Positions 41,815 through 53,040 of a stretch of 64,000 nt of DNA are shown here, in pieces. Below the pieces are notes generated by a model. It searched no databases and was not told the DNA's origin. It was given only the letters and a program-made list of their open reading frames with translations. The DNA comes from Saccharomycopsis crataegensis. Taxonomy: Eukaryota > Ascomycota > Saccharomycetes > Ascoideales > Saccharomycopsidaceae. Both the position numbers and the translations under genes were made by a program. Each line of letters begins with the position of its first letter. The first letter of the stretch is position 1. Where the stretch lies: the NCBI RefSeq assembly GCF_037102585.1, contig NW_027043838.1, forward strand, positions 930,001 through 994,000, read 5' to 3'.

Positions 41815-42737
41815 TAGGAATTGAGGCTTTTTTTCTCTCTCTTTCTTTCCTCTCTTCAGAAAATTAAAAAAAGAAAAAGAAAATATAAATAGGATTAATA
41901 ATAATAATAATAATAATAATGGAGAGGACGCTTTTTTTTGCTTGTTTGCTTGTTTGCTTGTTTACTTGTTTGTTTGTGTGTTTTGCCTTGCTTTTGTTTT
42001 TTGTTTTTTTTAGACACTCATTATCTTTATACTTTTTGTATATTGAGAAGCTTTAATTTTTTTTCTTCTTCTTATTGTATTGGACTCACTTATTTCAATT
42101 TAACAACCAAAAAGTTTTCATTCATTCATCACATTCCAGGGATCTTAGTAATCATTTTGGGAAACTAGACGGGAAATGAAGTAAAATTGTATTACCGTGG
42201 AAAAGAACTGTGTATAATGTCATAACTCACCATTGTTTTTATTATTGATTATGTTTCACTATTTCAAAGTTGCACACTTATTATAGATTAGACAAATGTA
42301 TAGATAAGGAATAACGTCATTACAAAAAAAAGAAAAGAAAAGATGTGTTTCTATAAATAAAAAGGGCAAATCAGATTCATAATTAGGAGTATAATAATAT
42401 CGTAAAATAATAGTGAATTGAAAAAAGAAAAAAAAAGAAAAAAAAAAAAGATTAGGAACTAATACCAAGGAAGCAAAAATAAAGATTAAAAAAGGGATAG
42501 TAAGAGTAGGTTTCTAGGATTTTAAAACTTGTATGTATGAAAAAAAAAAAAAAAAGGGAGATCACTTTTCAGCCCTCAAAAATTGAGAATAGAAAGAATC
42601 GAGAGAAATGAAAGAATTGAAAGAATAGAATGAATGTAATATTCAGCGGGGTTTTTTTTTTTGAGAGTTCTATTTGACTTATTGATAGTAAGCCAGAAAA
42701 TAGCAGACTAGTTCTGAAATGTTTCTTTTGAACAAAA
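41815..42737. other. Convergent 3' region of GSH1 and the RGS gene
   Basis: About 920 bp, low complexity: (AAT)n near 41900, repeated TTGCTTGT units near 41938-41970, and several A and T runs. No protein-like frame. Confidence 0.6.
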
Positions 42738-44555
42738 TCAATGCTTCTGCTTTTGCATAAGATTCTTAATTCTGAGCCAACCTCCGATTTTCTTATTAAG
42801 TGGAGGTTTAGGCGAATAGGAAGATTCAGTGCCGATGACCCCACATGGGCATTTCACCGGAACCGCGGGCATTGCAGAAGAGGCCTTTGATGTTGAAGAA
42901 AGTGGGGATGTAGTTGATTTTGATTTAGCGGAGTTATTATCGGCGCTTTCAAAGGATGATGAGGATAAAGGAGCTTTTGAGGATCTTGAAGTTTGTGACA
43001 GGTTAGGACGAGTTCTAGGGGCGCTTGTAGAATCTTTGGTAAACTGCTCAATACTATCTATGGTACTAGTGTCTGATTTCGGAATATTTTCCGTCTTGAT
43101 CTTTGTTGGTTTATCCAGTAGATTACTAGATATCAAGGAAAGATCACCAGTCTTTGACGCCGATGATATATTTTCTGTTGACGGTGGTGTATTTTCTGGT
43201 TTTGCTAATTTCTGATGTTTCTCTTGTTTTCCTAGGTTCTTAGAAAACTCCTTAATAAATGGGTTATAGATATTATCCCGAAGGATTTCTACCACCGAAT
43301 CCTTAGCCGGAACAAGCACCAGGGGCGAGTGATACCACACGTCTTGATTTTTATTTTCTGATTGAATGTTATCTAGCACATCTTGGGGTAAGTTTATTTG
43401 ATGAGGGGCATCCTCATTGACAAAAGTATCCATAAGGCTTTCCCATTTTTCGATTAATAACCCTCTGACCCTATCAACTAGTTTATCGTTGAGATTAGGA
43501 TTCACTGGGTTAGATGGCGAAGTCGGTGTTGCTTGATCACATGGGCATAGAAGTTGATTATCACCGGCGCCACATAATGGATCAATTTCTTCGATAATGT
43601 TGATTTGCGTTGGTGGTAAAACATCTTTTGAAGAAGGGTTTGGCGTCTCATTAATTTTAGAATTGTCGAATTTTTTCGCAAATTCATAATCCCAATCATT
43701 CGATAATTCCGAATTATATCCGCCATGATTGATCTCGGAATTTACTAACGCAATGTCAACGATTGATGACACATCAAAACTGCCCTTCATGTTCAGAAAC
43801 GCATCAATTATTGCGGAAGACTTGCCAGAGATAGCGGATAGCTTGTTTGAATCAATTGATGAGGCAATTGATGATTTTTGAACCAGCGGGTGCGAATGTG
43901 ATGATACAACCAGCTTTTTCTGGGGATACATCGCAATATTGATGTTGTTTAGCTCTGGCAATTTGCACTTCAAGATACTGAACCTTCTATCAGCAAAGCA
44001 AACGTTCCAAATCTTTTCGTAGTTGTAGATTTCAATAAGAAATTCCAAGTTTTCCTCACAACGGTATTTCAATACAAACTGCTTGAATTTTTTCGATATT
44101 TCAATCAAATTTTGGACCCTGTCAAGTAGGAGTTGGTCATGGGAATTTATGGTTTTAGTTTCCAGAATTGTCGAGTTCGAACGAGAAGGATTGATTTTCT
44201 CCAATGAGCCATCTGAAGTCTGAACTTTCAATACTAATGAAGGCGGCTTGTTATTCCCATCGGTGTTATTGTCTTGTGAATTTAGACGAAAATGCTTGAA
44301 GCTGTCATTGATACTTTCTGAAGGCGCTAGGAATTTCAAACCCGCGACATTGGACACGGGATCTTTCTTTTTTGATAAATATTGGGCGAGTAGCTTGGGA
44401 TAATCTTTTGTTGTGTGTGCACTGTCGTTGTTTATTAAGGTCAAATAACTCCTAAAGTCTCGTTCGTTTATACCGTCAAGAATATAGCAGCAGTTGACGA
44501 GTTCTTCCAAGGTGAATTTAATACCGGGCCGCTGCTTAGTGGTATCGCCTGCCAT
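42738..44555 (-). CDS. RGS-domain protein, RGS2-like
   Basis: 605 residues. The first RGS helices are clear (FKQFVLKYRCEENLEFLIEI, then YNYEKIWNVC, about residues 145-175) and the end of the domain appears later (INLPQDVLDNIQSEN and VEILRDNIYNPFIKEF, about 375-445), so the domain is split by an insertion of some 170 residues. RGS proteins speed GTP hydrolysis by G-alpha; Rgs2 acts on Gpa2 in glucose sensing. No membrane segment is visible, which argues against Rax1, and no DEP domain, which argues against Sst2. The tail is Ser/Thr-rich. The start at 44555 (MAGDTTKQRPG) is chosen because the longer frame runs through a poly-A stretch. Confidence 0.75.
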   Translation of the reverse strand: MAGDTTKQRPGIKFTLEELVNCCYILDGINERDFRSYLTLINNDSAHTTKDYPKLLAQYLSKKKDPVSNVAGLKFLAPSESINDSFKHFRLNSQDNNTDGNNKPPSLVLKVQTSDGSLEKINPSRSNSTILETKTINSHDQLLLDRVQNLIEISKKFKQFVLKYRCEENLEFLIEIYNYEKIWNVCFADRRFSILKCKLPELNNINIAMYPQKKLVVSSHSHPLVQKSSIASSIDSNKLSAISGKSSAIIDAFLNMKGSFDVSSIVDIALVNSEINHGGYNSELSNDWDYEFAKKFDNSKINETPNPSSKDVLPPTQINIIEEIDPLCGAGDNQLLCPCDQATPTSPSNPVNPNLNDKLVDRVRGLLIEKWESLMDTFVNEDAPHQINLPQDVLDNIQSENKNQDVWYHSPLVLVPAKDSVVEILRDNIYNPFIKEFSKNLGKQEKHQKLAKPENTPPSTENISSASKTGDLSLISSNLLDKPTKIKTENIPKSDTSTIDSIEQFTKDSTSAPRTRPNLSQTSRSSKAPLSSSSFESADNNSAKSKSTTSPLSSTSKASSAMPAVPVKCPCGVIGTESSYSPKPPLNKKIGGWLRIKNLMQKQKH

Positions 44556-45566
44556 ACTATTCTTTTTTTTTTTTTTGGATTGGTGCAATCTCAAATGTGA
44601 TGGGATTGGCCTTGGATGTTTGTTTGTCAATAACAATAAGATCGTTGCTTGGAAAGAATCCCCGTGATTCCAACTAATAATTTTATTTCATGTGGAGGGG
44701 AGGAGGAGGGAGTGAATGAAAGAAGGATGAACGCTCGTGACTCAATAGGGAAAAAATACGAGACTGCGCTATGTCCGCGATTGTTAGTAATAACCACTAA
44801 TGGTACGTTATTATGGATCGCTGCTCCTTTTTGTTTGCCAGCTTTTTTTTTTTTTTTTTTATTATTTTGTTTAATCGTAATTAGTTACTGATATTCTATA
44901 ATTACTTGTTGGTGGTTGTTAGGGGGCCGTACTGCTCGAGGTTTTTCAATTGCCAAATACACCGGAGCTCACAAACGGCAATTTAATTGAATAGAGAAAT
45001 ACGAATCTGTCAGATGAGTGCGAGGCTGAAACTGGTATCTTGTTAATATATGATGGCTGGAATGTTCCATGATAAAACTGAAATGTAGAAACAGTTTTTG
45101 GGGAATTGTAGATATTCTGAATTTGGCGTACTTAATTTGCAAAAAAAAAGTACGACATGATTCAAAACACACCTGGTGAAATATCGACATGGATGGAGAC
45201 CTCTCTTCTGATCTTCCAAATAAAAAACAGATTGAGGTTAAGGAAATTGAAAGTTCAAAGTTAAAATCCAATGCAAAAACCTACCGAACAAGTTCAGTGT
45301 GTTTTAGAACCAATATAATACGTTCAAGACACTAAATAAGGAAGAGAGAGAAGGAAGAACACTCACAACTTTGGCTATGAAAATTTTATTAATATCTGGG
45401 AAGCTATCAGAAATAAAAAGAAAAAGTGAGGAAAAAGCCTGTCATATATATAAGAAGTCCCAGTGGTTTTTTCCTTCTAATTTTCTCTCTTTTTAACACC
45501 ATCTTCATTATAATACATACTCTGTGGGGTTTATATCATCATCAACATCAAAATATTATATATATA
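44556..45566. other. Divergent promoter region of the RGS and C2H2 genes
   Basis: About 1 kb. A minus-strand frame at 44969-45271 is open for 100 codons but has no domain and poor composition. TATA-like ATATATATAA sequences at about 45445 and 45556 lie in front of the C2H2 gene. Confidence 0.55.
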
Positions 45567-46310
45567 ATGTTTCCAAAAAGAGGCCTTAGCATCAATGATC
45601 TTTTGAACCCTAGTGATCAGTCCAGAGGAAACAGGAATGGATCGATGCTGCCATTAAATTCAAGATCAAAGAACAGAAGAAATTCCTCCCAATCTTCAAA
45701 TAGCTCACAGAGCAATGGCCATCAGAATCCTGCTAATTTGCAAGCTTTCACACAAATGCAAGTCAATGATCCTTTCGGTCTTCCCATCGAATTTGCCATT
45801 CCAACAAATCAAAGATTCACAGGGAAATATCCCTTGTGGAGCGCCTACCAACGAAATACTAGCAATCCTAACCCAGGATGGCTTCCTAATGATACCACCC
45901 TTCTGGATTTTGCATCTTCTTTCCAAGTGAACTCTAACCCCCCAGCACCCCAAATGTCATATCCTCCTGGTGGTGGTGGGTCATCCCAAATGTCATATAC
46001 CAATGCATCGCAGCGAGTACCATACAATATGATGGCCCAAAAGACAGTCTATAATCATAATAATAGTTTCCCTGAACAACCCCTGCCAATCTACAATAAT
46101 AATTTTCCCCAGCAGATAACTTATGATTCTCTACAATCGACCCCTTTTCGGAAGAATTGTATGATGTGTCGTCGGACTTTTACTAGCAAAGAAGCTTATG
46201 AAAGACATCTCCCGAGCCATCAAGTGTTCGTTTGCCCGTTTCCTAACTGTAACGCTAAGTATTTCCAGCTTGAGCCTTGCAAAGCCCATTACGCTAAGCA
46301 TTTCAGATGA
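45567..46310 (+). CDS. C2H2 zinc finger protein, unassigned
   Basis: 247 residues. Two C2H2 fingers sit at the extreme C-terminus: CMMCRRTFTSKEAYERHLPS-H and CPFPNCNAKYFQLEPCKAHY with a following AKH. Two tandem fingers suggest a DNA-binding factor. The N-terminus, MFPKRGLSINDLLN, carries the SINDLLN motif found near the N-terminus of several fungal transcription regulators. The middle is Asn/Ser/Pro-rich with a repeated QMSYPPGG / QMSYTNAS. The start at 45567 is preferred; an upstream in-frame ATG at 45426 would add a hydrophobic leader that looks like untranslated sequence with TATA elements. I do not recognise the orthologue. Confidence 0.82.
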   Translation: MFPKRGLSINDLLNPSDQSRGNRNGSMLPLNSRSKNRRNSSQSSNSSQSNGHQNPANLQAFTQMQVNDPFGLPIEFAIPTNQRFTGKYPLWSAYQRNTSNPNPGWLPNDTTLLDFASSFQVNSNPPAPQMSYPPGGGGSSQMSYTNASQRVPYNMMAQKTVYNHNNSFPEQPLPIYNNNFPQQITYDSLQSTPFRKNCMMCRRTFTSKEAYERHLPSHQVFVCPFPNCNAKYFQLEPCKAHYAKHFR

Positions 46311-47143
46311 TTGGGTTTTGCCAAATTAGCTATTGTTCTAATATATTAGTATCAATGAATTAGTTTCATTTGTAAGAGAAAGAAAAGGTAGAAATGGGTT
46401 ATTTACAACTGGAAATTCAAACACCGCCGCTGCTTCTTAACTTCAGAATTTCAGAACATGTGCCTACAGTTTAGACCACCGTCAGAAATGAAGGGAAGCA
46501 CCACAAGACAAAAAAAAGCAAAAAAAAAGGGGGAGGGGAGGAATATTGTTGGATATATCTACTATAGGCCTCAAAGAAATACTATCACCATAATTCTCAT
46601 GGCTTTACTTTTCCCATGTCTATTTACCGACCCCTTTACAGCCACTACAGCTTTGACAGTTTTCTTTTTCTTTTTTTCTTTTTGTGTGTACACATATATC
46701 CCCACTTACCGTTGGCAGACAGGAGCCAGATACCACCACACCCAAAGCTATATAATCATAACATTGGAAATTATTATTATTATAATAATAATAATATATG
46801 AACAATTCCACCATTCCCATCCGTCACATATAATAATAATATAACCAATCACCCGGCTGGTGCTTATCCTCCCTTCCTCCCACCAGCGCCCCAAACCAAT
46901 TTTTTTCTTTTAGCGCCAAAAATTTCTACGTTTTGGGAATAGGGGAGTTTATTAGCCCGAGATTTAAAACACTGGGCGCTTCTGCTACTTTTTTTATTTT
47001 TTTTTTCTTCCTTCCTTCTCTCTCGCTGCTTTGTATTCTTAATCTCTCTTTCTCTCTTTCGTGGTATCCCTTGTTTTTTTTTTTTTTTTTAAAACTCCTG
47101 GCAATAATTTGTGTGTTGACACTCCAAAATAACCAATACCAAG
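46311..47143. other. Intergenic region upstream of OPY2
   Basis: About 830 bp with poly-purine, poly-pyrimidine and ATA repeats (near 46770-46800) and T runs before OPY2. No protein-like frame. Confidence 0.55.
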
Positions 47144-48325
47144 ATGGAACACCAAGTAGAAGTTGATTATGTCAAGGTGTTTTTGAGCAACTCTGATTTA
47201 TTCAAAAGAGATGATAGTGGGCTAGGTGATGGATGTGTGTCTTGTGACGATAGTGCCCTTCTGTGCAATTGTAAGGTTGGCCAAACATGCAAGATGACAA
47301 TCAGAACATGTACCAACTGTGCTTATTACAAATGTATCAGTGCTTCTAAAAATGTCGGAGGAATTGTCGGGGGGATTATTGGTGGTACAGTATTCCTCGC
47401 ACTAATAGTAGCGTATATTGTTTGGAATCACAAAAAACAAAAAAGATCAAACCGTTTCTTGAAATTGGAAGCCCAAGATAAGGAACTTATGGAAGTCATT
47501 GAAGGCGGGGAATATAAAGATAATAATGGCATCAAGATGGATACTCTTGATCGAAAGTTTAGAGACAATATGGAGACCCCACCACAGTTCAGCAAAAGCC
47601 CTGGTGAAAGCTATTTTGGTGATAAGAGCCCGAGATTTTCCAGAAAATCCGGGAGAAGAGCTTCCAATTACAGAAATTCCACCAACACATTCACCAGTTT
47701 GGCCACTTCTGCGTTGTCCAGAGCCTCAAATATTATTCCTATTGCTTATGTTCCAGGGGTGAAGGTGAGAAGCACCTCCACTTTGATGAACAATAGACTG
47801 ATTGTGGATGATGTTCAATCGCTTGATTCGAGAGTCAATACCACTATTGGTACTCCTTTGTCAACCACCACCGCAGTTAGAGCAGTGCCAAAATTGGTCG
47901 ATGTCGGTAAGAAAGCATCAGTGAAAAAGGATGATGTTATTTATGAAGATGAAGATGAAGATTACGCCGATGATAGAACCGATTCCGCCTCATACACATC
48001 TAGTGAAGGGTACCGCAAAAACAATCCTAGCTTGAAGACCTTGACCAAGAGCGAAGAATTGCGTAAAAATAGAGCTTCAATCCCAGGATTGACCCATATC
48101 ATGGAAGAACAACAGGATGATAATAGTGCATTCAATGAGTTGATATCTCTTGGAACTGACTCCGAAGAAGAAGAGGAAGTTATCAAAGAGATTACTCGTG
48201 GTAACACCCCTGTCTTGGTCAAATATAATAAATCTACAAATAGACCTAGCTCAAGAATATTGGAGGTTGAAAACGATAAGAATCCAATAAATCCATTTGA
48301 TGATGAATATGAATATAAAAACTGA
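47144..48325 (+). CDS. OPY2: OPY2, single-pass membrane sensor of the HOG pathway
   Basis: 393 residues. The N-terminal Opy2 Cys motif is clear: CVSCDDSALLCNCKVGQTC followed by TCTNC and C at the CISAS segment (about residues 32-65). It is followed by one transmembrane helix (GGIVGGIIGGTVFLALIVAY, about 68-91) and a long cytoplasmic tail rich in Ser/Asp/Glu. In S. cerevisiae Opy2 anchors Ste50 at the membrane for Ste11 activation in the HOG and filamentation MAPK pathways. As in other Opy2 proteins there is no cleaved signal peptide. A CTG codon at residue 40 falls beside the fourth Cys, where relatives usually have Ser or Pro. Confidence 0.88.
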   Translation: MEHQVEVDYVKVFLSNSDLFKRDDSGLGDGCVSCDDSALLCNCKVGQTCKMTIRTCTNCAYYKCISASKNVGGIVGGIIGGTVFLALIVAYIVWNHKKQKRSNRFLKLEAQDKELMEVIEGGEYKDNNGIKMDTLDRKFRDNMETPPQFSKSPGESYFGDKSPRFSRKSGRRASNYRNSTNTFTSLATSALSRASNIIPIAYVPGVKVRSTSTLMNNRLIVDDVQSLDSRVNTTIGTPLSTTTAVRAVPKLVDVGKKASVKKDDVIYEDEDEDYADDRTDSASYTSSEGYRKNNPSLKTLTKSEELRKNRASIPGLTHIMEEQQDDNSAFNELISLGTDSEEEEEVIKEITRGNTPVLVKYNKSTNRPSSRILEVENDKNPINPFDDEYEYKN

Positions 48326-48789
48326 AGTTTCTTTGTTTGTTTGGCCTTCATAAAATTCTTTATATTTTCCTTTTCTTTCTTTTCTATACAGTTCCCATTT
48401 GGTTTACTCTTCACACGTTTCTGTTATAAGTTTCACTTTCCTTTCTAATTTTTGTTACCTTCTTTTGTTCTTTGTTTGTTTTTAAACTTTACTTTCAATT
48501 TATTCGTTTTCCGTTTCCTTATACTAGATGGCCCCCCCTTTTTTTTTCTCTCTCTTTAATTATATACATCATTGAAAGGTTCAGCTTTTCATTAGAAGCA
48601 CAAGTTTCACTTTTTTTTTCTGGAATTACACATTACACCGGCAACAATTATACTATTCTTTACAGTGATTTGCTTTCTGTAAAATTTAAAAAGTGTTACG
48701 CAAAATATAAATACTAACGACAATTAATTTCACTGTTCATCTGATAACTCAATATATACAAGTTTTGATACAAAACAAATTATACCCAA
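48326..48789. other. Convergent 3' region of OPY2 and NAM9
   Basis: About 460 bp, pyrimidine-rich, no protein-like frame. Confidence 0.6.
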
Positions 48790-50214
48790 TCATCTACCCT
48801 TTCTAACATAATACATAAAAGCTCTTTGGTGTGTTTCAATACTGAATGGTGAGATAACTTCAGATTCACCAGGTCTGGCAACTGGATCTCTCAAATAAAC
48901 CGCATGACATGTGTTGAAAGAAATTTCCAAATGGTGTGGCAATATAGCAAACGCACCCAAGAAAGCTCTTGGCTCCCATGGGGTGAAGTAGCCCTTATTT
49001 GGAATTTGTCTACCGTACAAATGCTTCTGGAATGGCAAGTTGATCTTCACTTGGTTTTCTTTTTCTTCAGAGTATTCCTTACCGATTATTGATTCATGTC
49101 TTTGTTTGGCAAGATTTGAAAGAACCTGTTTTTTCACTTCAGGAGGAATTGTGTCCTTAATTGAGTTAATATCATTTAAAGTACGGGTGATCTCCAATGC
49201 TAATTGTTTAATCCCTTTAACGGTCTTGGAGTCTTGGATCTTCAAGAGATCGCCAACAATCTTGTTAAATTCTTCATGTGATTTTCCAAAGAATTGTTTT
49301 GGGTTACCTTTGTAGTGTTCGTTGATTATAAGTTTGTACATCTTCAATAATTTTTCGCTGATTTCTTCATCCCCACCGTACTTGGACCCGTATATACTTG
49401 AAGTCAATTGAATTGGCTCTTGAGATACTGCGGCAGCAGCATCATCAGCAGCAGCTGCTTTTTCTTCCATGATTTTCTGTTCGGCAGTGACCCCAATAGA
49501 CAAAGCATCGACAATGACTGCTTCTCTCATAGATCCATTGTTGGATTTAACCGATTCAAGTAGCTTAACTCTTTCGGCTTTCTTTAATTTGTCCACGTAA
49601 TTCTTGACATAAGCATCGCCTTTTTTAGGGTTATTCAAAATTTCTTTAATATGCTTATTCCATCTGATAATTTGTCCCTCTGTGATTTTCAAACTGTTTT
49701 CAAAACTTGGCTTACCTTTACCCAAGGCCTCCAACACTTTTTCTGGGTCACAAGAAAACACATCACCAGGTTGCAATTCATAACCAGGAGATTTTATCTT
49801 GACGCCATTCACCTTGACATAACCGTGTAAAACATATTGTCTAGCTTGTCTTACTGATGAGGCAAACATGGCTCTGAATAGAGCGGTGTCCAATCTTTTT
49901 TCCAACACCGCAAAAGTTTGCAATTGGAGTGGGGTAGGAGGAATCACTTTACCTTGTTCGATTTTTTCAATGGAGTCCAACTGAGCAACAGACGACAAGT
50001 TTGGGTTGAAAGTGGTTTGCCATCTGGATTCAGTGAGATGTTCCCCATGATAAGCTCTGGTCTCCGCCTTGGCTGTCCATTTTTGTTGATATAATGTTAA
50101 CGAACCGAACCTTGGTACGGCCTTCTTGTACAAGTTGAAGAGATTGTACTTGTTCATTGAAGCACGAACCAGCCCTCTAACGAGGGAGTTCAAGTTCTTT
50201 GCTTTTCTGGGCAT
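48790..50214 (-). CDS. NAM9: NAM9, mitochondrial ribosomal protein uS4m
   Basis: 474 residues, homologous along its whole length to yeast Nam9: MPRKAKNLNSLVRGLVRAS, FNLYKKAVPRFG, YQQKWTAKAETRAYHGEHLT, then the S4 RNA-binding domain (LFRAMFASSVRQARQYVLHG, then YVKVNGVKI) and the conserved end TPWEPRAFLGAFAILPHHLE and AVYLRDPVARPGESEVISPF. It is a small-subunit protein of the mitoribosome; uS4 mutations affect decoding accuracy. The start at 50214 matches the yeast N-terminus; an upstream Met at 50241 adds only nine residues. An Ala-rich stretch near residue 255 is species-specific. Confidence 0.97.
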   Translation of the reverse strand: MPRKAKNLNSLVRGLVRASMNKYNLFNLYKKAVPRFGSLTLYQQKWTAKAETRAYHGEHLTESRWQTTFNPNLSSVAQLDSIEKIEQGKVIPPTPLQLQTFAVLEKRLDTALFRAMFASSVRQARQYVLHGYVKVNGVKIKSPGYELQPGDVFSCDPEKVLEALGKGKPSFENSLKITEGQIIRWNKHIKEILNNPKKGDAYVKNYVDKLKKAERVKLLESVKSNNGSMREAVIVDALSIGVTAEQKIMEEKAAAADDAAAAVSQEPIQLTSSIYGSKYGGDEEISEKLLKMYKLIINEHYKGNPKQFFGKSHEEFNKIVGDLLKIQDSKTVKGIKQLALEITRTLNDINSIKDTIPPEVKKQVLSNLAKQRHESIIGKEYSEEKENQVKINLPFQKHLYGRQIPNKGYFTPWEPRAFLGAFAILPHHLEISFNTCHAVYLRDPVARPGESEVISPFSIETHQRAFMYYVRKGR

Positions 50215-50341
50215 TTTTTCGTTGTATATATGAAACCACAATCACCAAATGGTTGTACACTATTGATTACTTGATTTCACTCCAAAAAAATTTCGTTGAA
50301 AAAAAAAAAAAAAAAAAAAAACTCGCTGTGTGGTTCACATA

Positions 50342-50348
50342 TTACCCG
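50342..50348 (+). promoter_or_regulatory. Reb1-type site upstream of NAM9
   Basis: TTACCCG followed by G, 128 bp before the NAM9 ATG, a typical distance for a Reb1 nucleosome-clearing site. Confidence 0.5.
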
Positions 50349-50725
50349 GTGTAATGGACTACACACTGTAAATAACACCGTAGGATTATATCTGTGAAAT
50401 ATCGATAGAATCTCCAGTGTTTGGGTGCAATTGTCATGGTAAATAGTGATTTATGATTGGAGCGCAGTGATTTTATTTTTCAATACATATATATAAAAGT
50501 TGCCCATTTATTGTGTTTTGATCTTGTAGAATGTATATAACGCATAAGACAACCTATACTCAATCATTCCAAAATAAATTGGGAAAATTTAGGAAACATC
50601 GTAACAAACATTTATTCATCTATTGCATATTCCATTCTTATTATCACTATTATTATTATCATCATCATTATACATCTACTTCTGTCCTATCTGGCGACCA
50701 CTTTCCCCAGGATTGTTGACACCTG

Positions 50726-50731
50726 CACGTG
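50726..50731. promoter_or_regulatory. Cbf1-type E-box CACGTG
   Basis: GTCACGTG read on the minus strand, about 200 bp before PDR16. It matches the Cbf1 consensus; function is inferred only from position. Confidence 0.4.
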
Positions 50732-50835
50732 ACCAAAACAGGGCATAATCTTAAATTGTTACAATAATTGAACATTTCTAAATAAAATATCCGTTGTTCT
50801 ACAAAAAAGGGGACCACCAGTTAAAGATAAACTGA

Positions 50836-52122
<1,287 letters not shown>

Positions 52123-52439
52123 GCCGATCTTGATAGAGGTACTTTTCGGGAAAAGGGACACATCAGAATACGTGCTTTCAAACTTTAACAAATCTTTTAT
52201 CCTTTCAAACCCTTCTCTCTTTTAATAGATTCGTGTTTTTTTTTTTCCTTTAGAATTTCACAGTTCATAATTAATTATTGTTTCATATTATCTTAAAGAG
52301 TGTCTTCCTCGAAGTAAGCTCAGCCTCTGAATGAAGAATATTAGAAGTCAAAACATCTAAAACAATAATTAGTATAAAAGACCAAGACAAAGTAGACGGT
52401 TATTTCTTTTTCCTGATTAAAAATTTGATGATTTTTTAA
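52123..52439. other. Convergent 3' region of PDR16 and TFB5
   Basis: About 320 bp, T-rich, no protein-like frame. Confidence 0.6.
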
Positions 52440-52722
52440 TCAATTTTCAGTTAATGGGTCAAAAAAATTCAGCTCCAATATCATATTCAATTCATTCTTG
52501 ACATATTCAACTTTACCAGGATTAATCAATAAAGTAGAGTCATCCAAATCTTCAATTAAAATATCATGGACTATCGCGTCAATACTAATGATGATTGATT
52601 TTATAGATGGATCACTGGGTGATTTGTTAGTGGGAAGAAGAAGATGGATGGATTGCTTGCAGCTAAAAAGATGCTCAATTCTCTTACCATTTGATTAAAT
52701 AGCCACCGACAGCTTTAACCAT
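52440..52722 (-). CDS. TFB5: TFB5, TFIIH subunit (one intron)
   Basis: Two exons, 52722-52688 and 52614-52440, separated by a 73-nt intron (donor GTAAGA, branch-like CACTAAC, acceptor ACCCAG) that splits a TG|T codon. The spliced product has 69 residues: MVKAVGGYLIKCDPSIKSII, VHDILIEDLDDSTLLINPGK and VEYVKNELNMILELNFFDPL. It matches yeast Tfb5 (ALVQCDPSIKALILQID, IVLEELDDTHLLVNPSKVEF) and human TTDA/GTF2H5. Tfb5 stabilises TFIIH through Tfb2 and is needed for nucleotide excision repair. Neither exon alone is long, so the gene is easily missed. The CTG codon at residue 60 (52470-52472) aligns with Lys in yeast and Gln in human. Confidence 0.95.
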
Positions 52723-53040
52723 TTTTTGTTGAAATCTCACTTATATTTATTGCATTGAAAATAAAAACAAATAAACATGAGAATCAAATAATTTTTTTTT
52801 TATAAATATAATTGTGATAAAAAGGGCATGTGGGTTTCCTCACTCCCTCAGATAGTTTGTCATCTGCAAGGAATTTAGAGCCCTGTGCTGCTGTAAAATT
52901 TTCGGAGGGAGAATTGGGAAACCATATAGACGTTGAGCAGGTATTTATATATACATTATTTTATTTCAATTTTTATTGTTTTAAGCTTTCGTTTTGTTTG
53001 GAGATACCCACGAGAGTCATAAAGAATAGGTACTAGGCTG
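52723..53040. other. Divergent promoter region of TFB5 and the 53-kb gene
   Basis: About 320 bp, AT-rich, shared upstream region of two divergent genes; nothing else seen. Confidence 0.6.

Noticed and set aside
44969-45271. 100-codon minus-strand frame upstream of the C2H2 gene
   Set aside because: No domain, composition unlike neighbouring genes, and it occupies the likely promoter of two divergent genes.
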